Below are positions 17,469 to 26,963 of a stretch of DNA of 59,904 nucleotides, piece by piece. The stretch is from positions 27,698 to 87,601 of the forward strand of contig NZ_LNYG01000008.1 in assembly GCF_001467745.1 (NCBI RefSeq). Direction: 5' to 3'. Under the pieces are notes generated by a model. It did not search any database. It was not told where the DNA came from and saw nothing but the letters and a program-made list of their open reading frames with translations. This DNA is from Legionella jamestowniensis. Its GTDB lineage: Bacteria; Pseudomonadota; Gammaproteobacteria; Legionellales; Legionellaceae. A program made the position numbers and the translations under genes. Numbering within the stretch: the stretch's first letter is position 1; every line of letters begins with the position of its first letter.

Positions 17469-18473
17469 ATGCGTTTGCTAATTACAGGTGCTGCAGGTTT
17501 TATAGGTTTTCATCTGGCAAAGTTTCGATTGGAACGCGGTGATACGGTGATTGCTGTCGATAATCTCAATGATTATTATGATGTCCGTTTAAAACAAGCA
17601 CGTCTTGAATTGTTGCAGACCTATTCTAATTTTCAATTTTATCAAGTTGATATTGCTGATGTAGCAGCTATCAATGAGCTATTTATTAAGCATGCTCCAA
17701 AACGCATTGTCAATTTGGCAGCACAGGCTGGCGTGCGTTACTCTCTAACTAATCCTCATGCTTATGTGCAATCTAATGTAATTGGGTTTACCAATATTAT
17801 TGAAGCATGTCGGCATCATGAGATTGAACATTTGGTTTATGCCTCTACAAGCTCTGTTTATGGAGCAAATGGTATTCAACCTTATAAAGAAACGGATGGA
17901 GTGAATCACCCGTTAACGATTTATGCAGCTACTAAAAAAGCAAACGAACTCATTGCCCACTCTTATTCAAACCTATATCAACTGCCGACCACAGGGCTGC
18001 GATTTTTTACAGTGTATGGGCCGTGGGGAAGACCTGATATGGCCTTTTTTTCCTTTACACGCGATATTTTGGCTGGCAATCCCATTAAAGTTTACAACCA
18101 TGGTCAAATGCAACGTGATTTTACCTACATTGATGATATCGTTGCAGGTATTTCTTTGGCCATTGATAATCCGGCTGCTGCGAATGAATCATGGTCTGCT
18201 GATGCCCCTTGTGCGGCGAGTAGTTATGCCCCTTATAAAATATACAACATTGGATGCGGCAAGCCAGTCAATTTAATTGACTATATTGAAGCTATCGAAG
18301 AAGCTACGGGCAAAAAAGCAATTAAAGAATTCTTACCGATGCAGGCAGGGGATGTTTTATCTACCCATGCCGATACCCAGCTCCTGAGCAATGAATTGGG
18401 TTATTTACCTACAACGGATTTTCGTGAAGGTGTCTCTCGTTTTGTGCAATGGTATTTACACTTTTATTGTTAA
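17469..18473 (+). CDS. NAD-dependent UDP-sugar 4-epimerase, probably UDP-glucuronate type
   Basis: The 334-residue extended short-chain dehydrogenase has the NAD motif GAAGFIG (residues 7-13), the catalytic Ser/Thr region YASTSSVYG and the Y-A-A-T-K-K active site pair (YxxxK). The early segment VDNLNDYYDVRLK is typical of UDP-glucuronate/galacturonate 4-epimerases such as LpsL. The likely job is to supply UDP-galacturonate for surface polysaccharide. It stands alone between two spacers, and its start is preceded by GAGTGGTGATC. Confidence 0.9.
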   Translation: MRLLITGAAGFIGFHLAKFRLERGDTVIAVDNLNDYYDVRLKQARLELLQTYSNFQFYQVDIADVAAINELFIKHAPKRIVNLAAQAGVRYSLTNPHAYVQSNVIGFTNIIEACRHHEIEHLVYASTSSVYGANGIQPYKETDGVNHPLTIYAATKKANELIAHSYSNLYQLPTTGLRFFTVYGPWGRPDMAFFSFTRDILAGNPIKVYNHGQMQRDFTYIDDIVAGISLAIDNPAAANESWSADAPCAASSYAPYKIYNIGCGKPVNLIDYIEAIEEATGKKAIKEFLPMQAGDVLSTHADTQLLSNELGYLPTTDFREGVSRFVQWYLHFYC

Positions 18474-18609
18474 ATTTTTCTTAATTAATCTTGATGATTA
18501 GTACGAAAAAGTTCTTTGATAGAGGTCGCTCTCATCACCCTATAATTAATAAAACTTTAATCATATTGTTGTCTATAATTACAATTTATTGACATCAAAA
18601 GATTTAGCT

Positions 18610-19845
18610 ATGGGTGAAAAAGCAGAAACAACGCGATTAATGTTGGAGAAACTAGGTATTAAAGAGAAGGCTCAAATTGGTGAAGAGTCCAACTTCCTTG
18701 TTTTTGAAGAAGATCCTGGTAATTACTCCATTGAAGTTACTCAACAAGATATGGTTAGTATTAACAAGTTAATTCGTGAGTCAGCACCATCTGCACAAGT
18801 ATTAAGAAAAAATGCGACCTATGTAGAACTCCCAAGTCCTAAATATACTCTACTCATTGTTGAATCGGGTATTTATTTAATAGGGGATGGAAAAAGGAAG
18901 GATAAAAAAAATGCTTTCCTAGGTTCGGGTACAAATTTCGGAAGTACTGTAAAGGTATGCGTTAAATTAGAAGAAGAAAACGGTGAATATCATTTAACAC
19001 ATAAACTCTATGCGGTAAAGAAATATAATAAAGTTCTTCCCGAAATGGAAAAAGAAATTGGGTTAATGAAAAAAATTTATGGTTTCGGTGAAATTCTTTT
19101 TGATGACAAGAAAGATAAAACCTATTTATTAATGCCTAAAATTCCAGGGGTTGAACTTGCCAACGTTAATTTCCAGGAAGTCAATGAAAGGGAACTAATG
19201 GATATTGTAGCAAATATAATAAAAGAGCTAGTGACTATAAATAAGCAAAAGATACTTCACGGGGATGTTAATCCAAAGAATATTTTTTATGATAGAGGCT
19301 CTGGAAGAGTTTATTTTACAGATTTTGGTTCTAGTAAAGAAGTTGAAGAAGTCAATTTAAAGTCTGATTTTGATGACTTGGCGTTCTCCCTGTTTGACTT
19401 ATTTGCAAATTATCTTACAAAACATGTCAATAGCTTTGATTTAGATGCGAATGCTGAGCGATTACAGGAGGAGTTTTCTTTGGCATTAGCCGAAAATTTA
19501 ATTTCTGTTGTACTTGAAGCGTTAAAAAATCCTATGTCAGATAATATAAAGGAGCTCATTTTTACTCATCTAGAAGACGCATTACTCCCACTTGAATTAG
19601 ACCTTAGCGAGGATAAATTAAGTCAACTTACTTCCACCGAAGTTGTAAGCTTAATGAAAAAATGCATTCATCTTGAAGATACAAAGACATTTAAGAAATT
19701 AAGCACACATTGCGAGAAATCTATTTTAGAAGACCATGGAAAAGAGTTACTTACGTTAGCTCATAACAGTGGAAAAGAAAAAATGGTTGAGCAATTAAAA
19801 GACGCTGGCGTGGTGGCTTTTTCTTCATTCGGAAAAGAATTTTAG
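18610..19845 (+). CDS. Eukaryote-like protein kinase, candidate secreted effector
   Basis: From the ATG at 18610 the protein is 411 residues. A unique N-terminal region of about 95 residues precedes a kinase fold: glycine loop GSGTNFGSTVKV, a VAIK-like lysine in YAVKKYNK, a Glu-containing helix (EMEKEIGLM), catalytic loop LHGDVNPKN (Asp and Asn present) and a DFG motif (TDFGSSKE), followed by a short helical lobe. A C-terminal helical tail of about 110 residues follows. The core residues needed for phosphotransfer are present, though the loop is HGD rather than HRD. Legionella exports several such kinases (LegK group) through Dot/Icm; this protein was not matched to a named one. An in-frame TTG 21 bp earlier is a possible alternative start. 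Confidence 0.82.
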   Translation: MGEKAETTRLMLEKLGIKEKAQIGEESNFLVFEEDPGNYSIEVTQQDMVSINKLIRESAPSAQVLRKNATYVELPSPKYTLLIVESGIYLIGDGKRKDKKNAFLGSGTNFGSTVKVCVKLEEENGEYHLTHKLYAVKKYNKVLPEMEKEIGLMKKIYGFGEILFDDKKDKTYLLMPKIPGVELANVNFQEVNERELMDIVANIIKELVTINKQKILHGDVNPKNIFYDRGSGRVYFTDFGSSKEVEEVNLKSDFDDLAFSLFDLFANYLTKHVNSFDLDANAERLQEEFSLALAENLISVVLEALKNPMSDNIKELIFTHLEDALLPLELDLSEDKLSQLTSTEVVSLMKKCIHLEDTKTFKKLSTHCEKSILEDHGKELLTLAHNSGKEKMVEQLKDAGVVAFSSFGKEF

Positions 19846-19934
19846 CAATGCAATAACCTGGTCTTATGATCCCATCAACTCACTATGAAGTTTATACGTT
19901 TATGGTAGAATTTTTTCTTTTTAAGGAAAAAATC

Positions 19935-20309
19935 ATGAGCCAAAGAAACACATTTTGCTGGATTGACATTCCAGTGGTTAACTTAGATAGGGCAATCGCT
20001 TTTTATAGCCGACTTTTAGACACTCCTGTGCAAAAAATAACTGAACATGGGTTTGAATTCGGATTATTACCTCACCAGGAAGATAATGTATCTGGTTGTT
20101 TATGTGTTATGGAAGATAGAAAGCCCTCACAAAGCGGCCCATTAGTTTATTTAAATGTGGATGGCCATATAGATGCAGCCATTGAGGCGGCATCAACGCA
20201 TGGTGGTCAAGTGCTCAAAAATAAAGAGCAAATTGGACCTTATGGTTTTAGAGCTATTATTCTTGATACAGAAGGAAATGCAATTGCTCTGTATGCTAAA
20301 GAGGCTTAA
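19935..20309 (+). CDS. VOC-superfamily (glyoxalase-fold) protein
   Basis: The protein of 124 residues (ATG at 19935, AAGGA nine bases upstream) shows the paired beta-alpha-beta-beta-beta modules of the vicinal oxygen chelate fold: WIDIPVVNLDRAIAFYSRLL at the N-terminus and GFRAIILDTEGNAIALYA at the C-terminus. Members include glyoxalases, dioxygenases and resistance proteins, so the substrate cannot be assigned. Confidence 0.88.
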   Translation: MSQRNTFCWIDIPVVNLDRAIAFYSRLLDTPVQKITEHGFEFGLLPHQEDNVSGCLCVMEDRKPSQSGPLVYLNVDGHIDAAIEAASTHGGQVLKNKEQIGPYGFRAIILDTEGNAIALYAKEA

Positions 20310-20375
20310 AGCGCCGAGAGTGTTTAATGGTACACACCTTCTCTATGTCCCACGGCTTGTCCTTTCACAATTTAC

Positions 20376-20399
20376 ATGCCGCGATTTTATTCGCGGCAT
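20376..20399. terminator. Hairpin with 9-bp stem between convergent genes
   Basis: ATGCCGCGA (20376-20384) and TCGCGGCAT (20391-20399) form a perfect nine-base-pair GC-rich stem with a six-base loop, placed between the VOC gene and the convergent acyltransferase gene. There is no clear T tract on either side, so termination is likely but not certain. Confidence 0.5.
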
Positions 20400-20435
20400 T
20401 CAATCTTGTAAAATAGACTCTAATATCTGAGAAGC

Positions 20436-21341
20436 TTAAGCTTTTAAGCTAGCAATTAACTTATCTTTTTCTTGCCAACTGCTATTTAGCCAGTGTCTAA
20501 ACTCTTCTTGCACGCTTTCATTTTCAACTAAAGAAGAATTAATAAATTGCTTGGGAATAGGAAGTTGTCTAACATGTACTTTGATTGCATTAATTCTGCG
20601 ACATAAGAAATCCCAAAGAGAACATTTAGTATTGGAATAAACAATGGTAACATCCAGTAAACTGGTAAATTGTTGTCCCATTGCGCTGATTACAAAACTA
20701 ATACCACCTGCTTTCGGCTTTAACAAGAACTGGTAGGGGGATTGCTGTTGTTTACTTTTTTGTGAAGTGAAGCGTGTTCCCTCAACAAAGCTCATAACTG
20801 CAGCCGGTGTATGTTTAAACAATTCCGTGGCTTTACGGGTGGCCTGTAAATCCTTGCCTTTTTTATGTGGTTTTCTTTCTAGATAATCCTTCGAATATCG
20901 TTTCATAAAGGGGCATCCCATAGCCCACCAGGCAAACCCTAATAAGGGCACCCATTTTAATTGATCTTTAATAAAAAATTTTAGTACAGGGACTTTACGA
21001 TTAAAAAGCCGTTGCAATACTACAATGTCAAGCCAACTTTGATGGTTAGCAATGATTAAATACCAGTTTTTACGACTAAGATTTTCCAGACCATTGACTT
21101 CCCAGGTAATTTTTTGCATGCGATTGATATAGGTATTGTTAATCGCGTTCCATAGGCTGGCAATTGAATCTACCCATTTTGTACAGAGAATCTTCCAGTG
21201 CCGATTCGGAAAAAGCTTTAATATTCCAATAAAGAGAATGGGAATAAAACACAGGACGGTAGTGAGAACCAGTACAAATATGGTGGCAATTCCATGAAGC
21301 TGGCCTCCAGAGGCTTTTGTATTCTTCACTATTTTCTCCAT
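20436..21341 (-). CDS. PlsC-family acyltransferase, YihG-like
   Basis: The 301-residue protein has an N-terminal membrane helix (about 18-45) and the acyltransferase motif NHQSWLD (H-x4-D) with the later FVEGTRFT block that binds the glycerol phosphate. The overall layout and length match the YihG/YihG-like branch of 1-acylglycerol-3-phosphate acyltransferases, which adjust phospholipid acyl chains at the inner membrane. It follows the trans-sulfuration gene by 53 bp on the same strand and may share its transcript. Confidence 0.9.
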   Translation of the reverse strand: MEKIVKNTKASGGQLHGIATIFVLVLTTVLCFIPILFIGILKLFPNRHWKILCTKWVDSIASLWNAINNTYINRMQKITWEVNGLENLSRKNWYLIIANHQSWLDIVVLQRLFNRKVPVLKFFIKDQLKWVPLLGFAWWAMGCPFMKRYSKDYLERKPHKKGKDLQATRKATELFKHTPAAVMSFVEGTRFTSQKSKQQQSPYQFLLKPKAGGISFVISAMGQQFTSLLDVTIVYSNTKCSLWDFLCRRINAIKVHVRQLPIPKQFINSSLVENESVQEEFRHWLNSSWQEKDKLIASLKA

Positions 21342-21394
21342 TAAAAACTAATAATTTTCAAGTTAACAAATTATTTTGTGTCAGCTTAAAGGTT

Positions 21395-22549
21395 TTACGA
21401 TTTTAATGCATAGGTTAAGTCTGCTATTAAATCATCAATGTATTCAATCCCAACAGAAAGCCTGATAAACCCATCTTCTATCCCTAACGTTTTTCGAGTT
21501 TCCGGTGGCACGGAAGCATGGGTCATGATGGCAGGATGCTCAATCAAACTTTCTACACCGCCTAAGCTTTCTGCCAGTGTGAATAATTCGCAGCGTGATA
21601 AGAACCGTGTGGCTGTTTCCAAGTTTCCTTTTAGGACCATTGAAATCATTCCGCCAAAATCATGCATTTGCTCTTGGGCCAATGTGTGTTGAGGATGGCT
21701 CGTCAAACCTGGATAAATGACTTTTGAAATTTTGGGGTTTCTTTCAAGCCATTGGGCTAGGGCATTGGCATTTTCACAATGACGCTGCATTCTTAAAGAG
21801 AGGGTTTTTAGACTTCTTAATACCAGGAAACTGTCAAATGGCCCAGCTATCCCTCCACAGGAATTCTGCAAAAAAGCCAGCTTTTCGCTTAAAGCCGGAC
21901 TATCACCAACAACAACTATACCTCCCACAACATCAGAATGACCATTTAAATATTTGGTCGCTGAATGCAAAACAATGTCAAAGCCGAGTTCAATGGGGCG
22001 CTGAATCCAGGGAGTAGCAAACGTATTATCTGCCACTGAAATAAGGTTATGACGCTTAGCAATTGCTGAAATTTCGCGTAAATTGGCTAACTTTAACATC
22101 GGATTGGAGGGCGTTTCTACCCAAATCATTTTGGTATTGGGACGAATTGCGGCTTCTATGGTTTTCGCATCTTTCATGTCTACAAAAGAAAACGATAAAT
22201 TGGAAGTACGGGTTTTTACTTTATCGAATAATCTGAAGGTACCGCCATAAAGGTCATCTGTGGCAATGACATGATCCCCTGCATTTAAAAGATCAATTAC
22301 AGTATTAATGGCCGCCATACCAGAGGCGAAGGCAAAACCTTTTTGACCACATTCAAGGCTGGCAACACAATCTTCATAAGCTTTACGAGTAGGATTATGC
22401 GTCCTCGAATACTCATAACCTTGATGCACGCCGGGTGCTGTTTGGCGATAAGTTGAAGTGGCATAAATAGGGGTCATTACTGCACCAGTGCCTGGATCAG
22501 CGGATTGACCAGCATGAATCGCACGTGTGTCAAAATGTGTTTTGTCCAT
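21395..22549 (-). CDS. Trans-sulfuration PLP enzyme (cystathionine gamma-synthase/lyase family)
   Basis: The 384-residue enzyme has the Cys/Met-metabolism PLP fold: PLP phosphate residues in ASGMAAI, the stacking Tyr in DDLYGGTFRLF and the Schiff-base Lys in HSATKYLNGHSDV. Members convert between cysteine, cystathionine and homocysteine. The family members (MetB, MetC, gamma-lyase) cannot be separated by eye, so no symbol is given. AGAGGGAAATC precedes the ATG. It may contribute to sulfur amino acid balance in an organism that depends on imported cysteine. Confidence 0.9.
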   Translation of the reverse strand: MDKTHFDTRAIHAGQSADPGTGAVMTPIYATSTYRQTAPGVHQGYEYSRTHNPTRKAYEDCVASLECGQKGFAFASGMAAINTVIDLLNAGDHVIATDDLYGGTFRLFDKVKTRTSNLSFSFVDMKDAKTIEAAIRPNTKMIWVETPSNPMLKLANLREISAIAKRHNLISVADNTFATPWIQRPIELGFDIVLHSATKYLNGHSDVVGGIVVVGDSPALSEKLAFLQNSCGGIAGPFDSFLVLRSLKTLSLRMQRHCENANALAQWLERNPKISKVIYPGLTSHPQHTLAQEQMHDFGGMISMVLKGNLETATRFLSRCELFTLAESLGGVESLIEHPAIMTHASVPPETRKTLGIEDGFIRLSVGIEYIDDLIADLTYALKS

Positions 22550-22688
22550 GATTTCCCTCTTTAAAGTTGCATAGCCGGCAAAAATTACAAGAGCAGTATA
22601 TAATATTCTAATAAAATGCGTTGAATATTTTTATTTGTATAGGTTTTAATAAAAAGCGCTATGAAAGCGTCATTCTAGAGAGGGATTA

Positions 22689-24998
22689 ATGCGTAGGCAA
22701 GAAATTAGTTATGAAAAAGTTGCCTCTGCGGCTGAATCTGTAAGACAGCAGGGGAAGGAACCCTCCTTAACCAATGTTTGTGAAGAGTTGGGGATTATTT
22801 CTCTAACCCCAGAATTGTCTTCGCTCCTTGAAAAGTGGTACCACAATCAACCAGAGTTCCAACGTTCAGTCAATGCCCCGCTGTCTAATAATATTAAAAT
22901 ACAAACCAGTGAAATACTGGAAAAAAACATTGAGCTTGAAAAATCACTTTCGCTATTACGTGCGACTTTGGAGTCTACTGCTGATGGGATCATGATGGTC
23001 AATGGTAAAGGCCAGGTCGTGGATTGGAACCAAAAATTTGTTGAAATGTGGCGCATCCCTTCTTACATGCTTGAATCCGGTACAGAAAGCATAGGGTTTG
23101 AATACATTCTGGAACAGTTAAGTAACCCTGCTGCAGTCATTGCGGATGTCCAATATCTTTATGAAAATCCTGAGTGGCAAGGAGAGCTTCCCTTGCTTCA
23201 TTTCAAAGATGGCCGCATCTTTGAGCGTTATACGCAACCGCAACGCGTTGGTTCTGAAATTGTAGGCCGGGTATATAGCTTTCGCGATGTAACCCAAAAA
23301 ATGATGGCAGATGATGAATTGCGTATTCGCGAGAGGGCGATTGAGGCAAGTACCCATGGTGTAGCGATTATTGATATTACTAAAGCATCCCAACCCATTA
23401 TTTACGTGAACAAGGCTTTTGAGCGCATCACGGGCTACAATGATAAACAAATTATCGGCCAGAATATTTCGCAAATTATAGGCACTAAAATCGACCAGGT
23501 TAATCAAAAGCGGGTTGAATTGGCAATACGAGAACAGCGTGAAGAAACGGTTGAACTAGAAAGTTATCGACGCAACGGCGAAATGTATTGGTCAGAATTA
23601 AGCGTAGCGCCGGTCAGTGACTCTTTTGGTAAAATTAGACATTTTATTGGCATCATCAATGACATTACCCAACGTCGCGAAATGGAAAAGCAGTTGGTGA
23701 GACAAGCTACACATGACTCGCTGACAGAGCTACCCAATCGTGTGCTATTAATGGATAGGGTCGAGCAGGCAATTTTGCAAGCCAAAAAGAAAAAATCCAT
23801 ACTTGCTTTTCTCTTTCTCGATTTAGACCGATTCAAAATGACTAACGACACCTTAGGCCATAGTATCGGCGACAAATTACTACAGGCTGTCGCAAATCGT
23901 TTATTAATTGCTACTAATGATTATGATACGGTAGCTCGGTTAGGGGGCGATGAATTTGTAATTCTTTTACCGGAGCTCAGTACAGAGGTACAGGCTCAAC
24001 AAATGGCTCAGGAAGTCCTGCATCTTATTGAAAAGCCGTTCCAGATTGACCAACATAGTTTAAAAATAACGGGCAGTATAGGAATTAGTTATTATCCGAA
24101 GGATGGACTTGACTATGAGTCCCTCATGAAGAATGCTGATTTATCAATGTATCATGCCAAAGATAGTGGTAGAAATAGCTATCGTATTTTTGAACAAGAA
24201 ATGAACAAGCGTGTTATCAATCATATGCAATTGGATAACGCTTTACATGATGCAATGAAAAAAAACGAGCTTTATCTGGTTTATCAACCCTTAATTAATT
24301 TGAAAAAACAGAAAGTCGTTGGATTCGAGGCTTTGCTTCGCTGGAATAGTCATTTGCTGGGGCAAGTTTCTCCTGCGGACTTTATTGGAATGGCAGAGGA
24401 AAATGGCTTAATCATCGATATTGGTCAATGGGTTCTGGAACAAGCTTGTACACAAACGCTAGCATGGCATCGGCAGGGATTTAAGAATTTATCGATTGCA
24501 GTTAATATTTCAGGCCGACAGTTTAGACAAAGTCAATTGCCAGAAGTTATTAGTGGCGTTCTGGAAAAAACAGGTTTATCCGCAAAATATTTAGAACTTG
24601 AGCTCACTGAGAGTCTTTTGGTGGATGACATTGATAAGGCTGTAGAAACAATGTATCAATTAAAAGATATGGGAATGAAGCTTGTCATTGATGATTTTGG
24701 TACAGGCTATTCCAGTTTATCCTACCTCAAGCAATTTCCTGTCGATAAATTAAAGATTGACCGCTCTTTTATTAGCGAATTGGTCAATAAAGAAAACGAT
24801 GCTGCTATTGCAAGGGCTATTATTAATCTCGGTCACAGTTTAAATTTGGAGGTGCTGGCCGAGGGAGTAGAAACAGAGCTTCAAAAAGATTTTGTGATTC
24901 AACATGGTTGCGATTACGCTCAAGGTTATTATTTCAAACCTCCTGCAACACCTGATGCTTTAAAAGAATTTTTAGAGCATTATCCGAAATATAATTAA
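22689..24998 (+). CDS. PAS-GGDEF-EAL cyclic-di-GMP enzyme
   Basis: The 769-residue cytoplasmic protein starts with a helical region resembling the KfrA-type N-terminal domain (about 1-60), then two PAS domains (about 85-205 and 215-330). The GGDEF domain has an intact RLGGDEF motif, so cyclic-di-GMP synthesis is possible; no RxxD inhibitory site sits five residues before it. The EAL domain is complete: FEALLRW, NISGRQF, ELTES, DDFGTGYSS, KIDRSF and AEGVET, so degradation is also possible. It is therefore potentially bifunctional. No membrane span is seen. It is transcribed divergently from the trans-sulfuration gene. Confidence 0.94.
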   Translation: MRRQEISYEKVASAAESVRQQGKEPSLTNVCEELGIISLTPELSSLLEKWYHNQPEFQRSVNAPLSNNIKIQTSEILEKNIELEKSLSLLRATLESTADGIMMVNGKGQVVDWNQKFVEMWRIPSYMLESGTESIGFEYILEQLSNPAAVIADVQYLYENPEWQGELPLLHFKDGRIFERYTQPQRVGSEIVGRVYSFRDVTQKMMADDELRIRERAIEASTHGVAIIDITKASQPIIYVNKAFERITGYNDKQIIGQNISQIIGTKIDQVNQKRVELAIREQREETVELESYRRNGEMYWSELSVAPVSDSFGKIRHFIGIINDITQRREMEKQLVRQATHDSLTELPNRVLLMDRVEQAILQAKKKKSILAFLFLDLDRFKMTNDTLGHSIGDKLLQAVANRLLIATNDYDTVARLGGDEFVILLPELSTEVQAQQMAQEVLHLIEKPFQIDQHSLKITGSIGISYYPKDGLDYESLMKNADLSMYHAKDSGRNSYRIFEQEMNKRVINHMQLDNALHDAMKKNELYLVYQPLINLKKQKVVGFEALLRWNSHLLGQVSPADFIGMAEENGLIIDIGQWVLEQACTQTLAWHRQGFKNLSIAVNISGRQFRQSQLPEVISGVLEKTGLSAKYLELELTESLLVDDIDKAVETMYQLKDMGMKLVIDDFGTGYSSLSYLKQFPVDKLKIDRSFISELVNKENDAAIARAIINLGHSLNLEVLAEGVETELQKDFVIQHGCDYAQGYYFKPPATPDALKEFLEHYPKYN

Positions 24999-25390
24999 CT
25001 TTTATATTAAATTTTCTACAAACCCTTAATCCTCTATGCTCTAGTTAGCAGCGGAATTCAGTGATCTTGACAAATTTTTGGATCTCCCATACGAAGCGGA
25101 GACGTAGAAGATAGTTACTGATAACGTTAACTTTTATTGATGTGCGGAGACTCGCAATAAGTCCGGTATGATTTTTGCTGGGATTAATACATGGTTCTAA
25201 TTTTCAAAGGAAAAGAACATTTTTCATTTTGGAGTATGTTTATGCATTAGTTCACGCCAAAGTCGATGTTTTTAGTACTAGTTTATCACTTTGCCTGTAT
25301 AAGTGATGGAAAAATTATGGAGAGCAAATCTTGGGATAGATGAGGCTGAGAATAACTGGTTTCATTGACTGAGATGGCAATGGAGAGAGT
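24999..25390 (+). other. Intergenic spacer, little visible structure
   Basis: This 392-bp stretch between the GGDEF-EAL gene and the kynurenine monooxygenase gene contains no convincing ORF, RNA gene or strong hairpin. A weak sigma-54-like spacing (GG-N10-GC at 25165-25178) is present, but its -24 half does not fit. The last bases before the gene supply a purine-rich ribosome binding site. Confidence 0.4.
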
Positions 25391-26752
25391 ATGAAAAGCG
25401 TGACCATTATTGGCTCTGGTTTAGCTGGGACATTGGTGTCACTCTATCTGGCCAGACGAGGTTATGAAGTCGAGGTTTTTGAGGCAAGACCTGATATTCG
25501 AATAGAGAAACCGGATCGAGGCCGTTCAATCAACCTTGCTTTATCATGCCGTGGCATTACTGGATTAGCCGGTGTGGATTTAATGCCTGAAGTTGAGAAA
25601 ATAATGGTACCCATGCGAGCAAGGGCGATTCATGAAGCCGATGGCGAAATAAAATTTCAGGCGTTCGGACGTCGCAGTAGTGAATATATTAATGCTATTC
25701 ATCGTAGTGAATTAAACGCGCTATTGCTTAATGCTGCTGAAAAGAATAGAAGAATTCGTGTGCATTTTGACATGAAATTAGTAAACCTTGATATAAATAA
25801 TAGAGCGTTAACGTTTTCCAATAAAAACCAGCAACCTATAAATAAATCCTATGAGGTATTAATTGGTGCCGATGGGGCAGGCTCTTATGTTCGTGAGGCA
25901 CTGATAAAAAGAAATCTGGTGCAGGCTTCAAGGCGTTTTCTACCACATGGCTATAAGGAGTTGTCAATTTCACGCAGCCATTCCTCTGAGTTTGTACCTG
26001 AGCATTTACATCTTTGGCCTAGAGATTCGTTTATGCTACTTGGCAATCCTAACCGTGATTTATCCATTACAGGTACGCTATTTTTACCCCTGCAAGGCAA
26101 ACACAGTTTTGCAGCGCTTGATGATGAAATTTCTATTCGCTCTTTTTTTAAAACACAATTTTCCGATGCGTATCCAGCAATGCCTGATCCAGTTGGAGAA
26201 TTCTTTAATCATCCCACGGGTAATTTAAGCACCGTTAAATGCTCACCCTGGTATGTTGGTGATCATTGTTTATTAATAGGTGATGCAGCACACGGGATAG
26301 TCCCTTTTTTTGGACAAGGGATGAATAGTGCCTTTGAGGATTGCCGAATTTTAAATGAGCTTTTAGACAGTTATGAGGATAACTGGCAGCAGGTAATGCC
26401 GGCTTTTTTTACAGCTCGCAAGGTGAATACAGATGCGGTAGCGGAAATGTCAATGGATAATTATCACGAGATACAAACGGATATACGAGATGAACAATTT
26501 AATTTAAAAAAACAGCTTGAACAAGAATTAATGCATCGTTATCCAGAGCGTTATATTTCAAAACATGTGTTGGTCATGTTTACCAATACGCCTTATGCCA
26601 CTGCAAAGGCATGTGGGGAAATCCAACAGGCGTTATTAAATAAAATTTGTGAAAAAGCGAGGTCGATAAATGAGATAGATTGGGGAAAAGTGAATACATT
26701 AATGGAGCAATATGACAAAAATTTGGCGAATTTAAACTCAAAACTAGAATAA
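25391..26752 (+). CDS. kmo: Kynurenine 3-monooxygenase
   Basis: The 453-residue flavoprotein has the N-terminal FAD motif GSGLAG followed by the family segment DRGRSINLALSCRG, and the second FAD motif GDAAHGIVPFFGQGMNSAFE, which is nearly diagnostic for kynurenine 3-monooxygenase. The enzyme hydroxylates L-kynurenine to 3-hydroxykynurenine using NADPH and oxygen. No other tryptophan-degradation gene is in the window. A hydrophobic C-terminal membrane anchor, present in eukaryotic forms, is absent. GGAGAGAGT immediately precedes the ATG. Confidence 0.94.
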   Translation: MKSVTIIGSGLAGTLVSLYLARRGYEVEVFEARPDIRIEKPDRGRSINLALSCRGITGLAGVDLMPEVEKIMVPMRARAIHEADGEIKFQAFGRRSSEYINAIHRSELNALLLNAAEKNRRIRVHFDMKLVNLDINNRALTFSNKNQQPINKSYEVLIGADGAGSYVREALIKRNLVQASRRFLPHGYKELSISRSHSSEFVPEHLHLWPRDSFMLLGNPNRDLSITGTLFLPLQGKHSFAALDDEISIRSFFKTQFSDAYPAMPDPVGEFFNHPTGNLSTVKCSPWYVGDHCLLIGDAAHGIVPFFGQGMNSAFEDCRILNELLDSYEDNWQQVMPAFFTARKVNTDAVAEMSMDNYHEIQTDIRDEQFNLKKQLEQELMHRYPERYISKHVLVMFTNTPYATAKACGEIQQALLNKICEKARSINEIDWGKVNTLMEQYDKNLANLNSKLE

Positions 26753-26794
26753 GCGTTATCATAAAGGATTAAATTGGCCAAAAAATTGTCATAT

Positions 26795-26819
26795 TGCCTG
26801 TTTTCGGAGGCATTTTTTT
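26795..26819 (+). terminator. Probable rho-independent terminator after kmo
   Basis: TGCCT (26795-26799) and AGGCA (26808-26812) form a short stem followed directly by seven T residues (26813-26819), 43 bp after the kmo stop codon. The stem is short but the T tract is good. Confidence 0.55.
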
Positions 26820-26900
26820 GTCGCTTTCCGAGGTTTACCCCTGCCTAAAAGAAAAAAAGAAGGTTTTTTTGCGCTTTTTTGCCTCAAAAAGAAAAAAATA

Positions 26901-26918
26901 TTGGCATGATGGGTGCAA
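26901..26918 (+). promoter_or_regulatory. Sigma-54 (RpoN) promoter candidate
   Basis: TTGGCATGATGGGTGCAA has the -24 GG (26903-26904) and -12 GC (26915-26916) elements at the obligatory N10 spacing. The -24 half matches TTGGCA exactly; the -12 half is GTGCAA in place of TTGCAA. It lies 48 bp before the ATG of the heme-oxygenase-fold gene and shares its TTGGCATG half with the flgB promoter. Confidence 0.6.
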
Positions 26919-26963
26919 TACCCAAGATGAGTAAAAATTTATTATGCCTCGGAGGCAACGATT

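Noticed and set aside
18485..18510. PmrA-like CTTAAT sequence upstream of the protein-kinase gene
   Set aside because: The second half-site is spaced ten rather than eleven bases from the first and has mismatches, and it is over 100 bp from the start.
25161..25180. GG-N10-GC sigma-54-like spacing upstream of kmo
   Set aside because: The -24 half (CCGGTAT) fits poorly and it is about 210 bp from the gene, so chance is likely.
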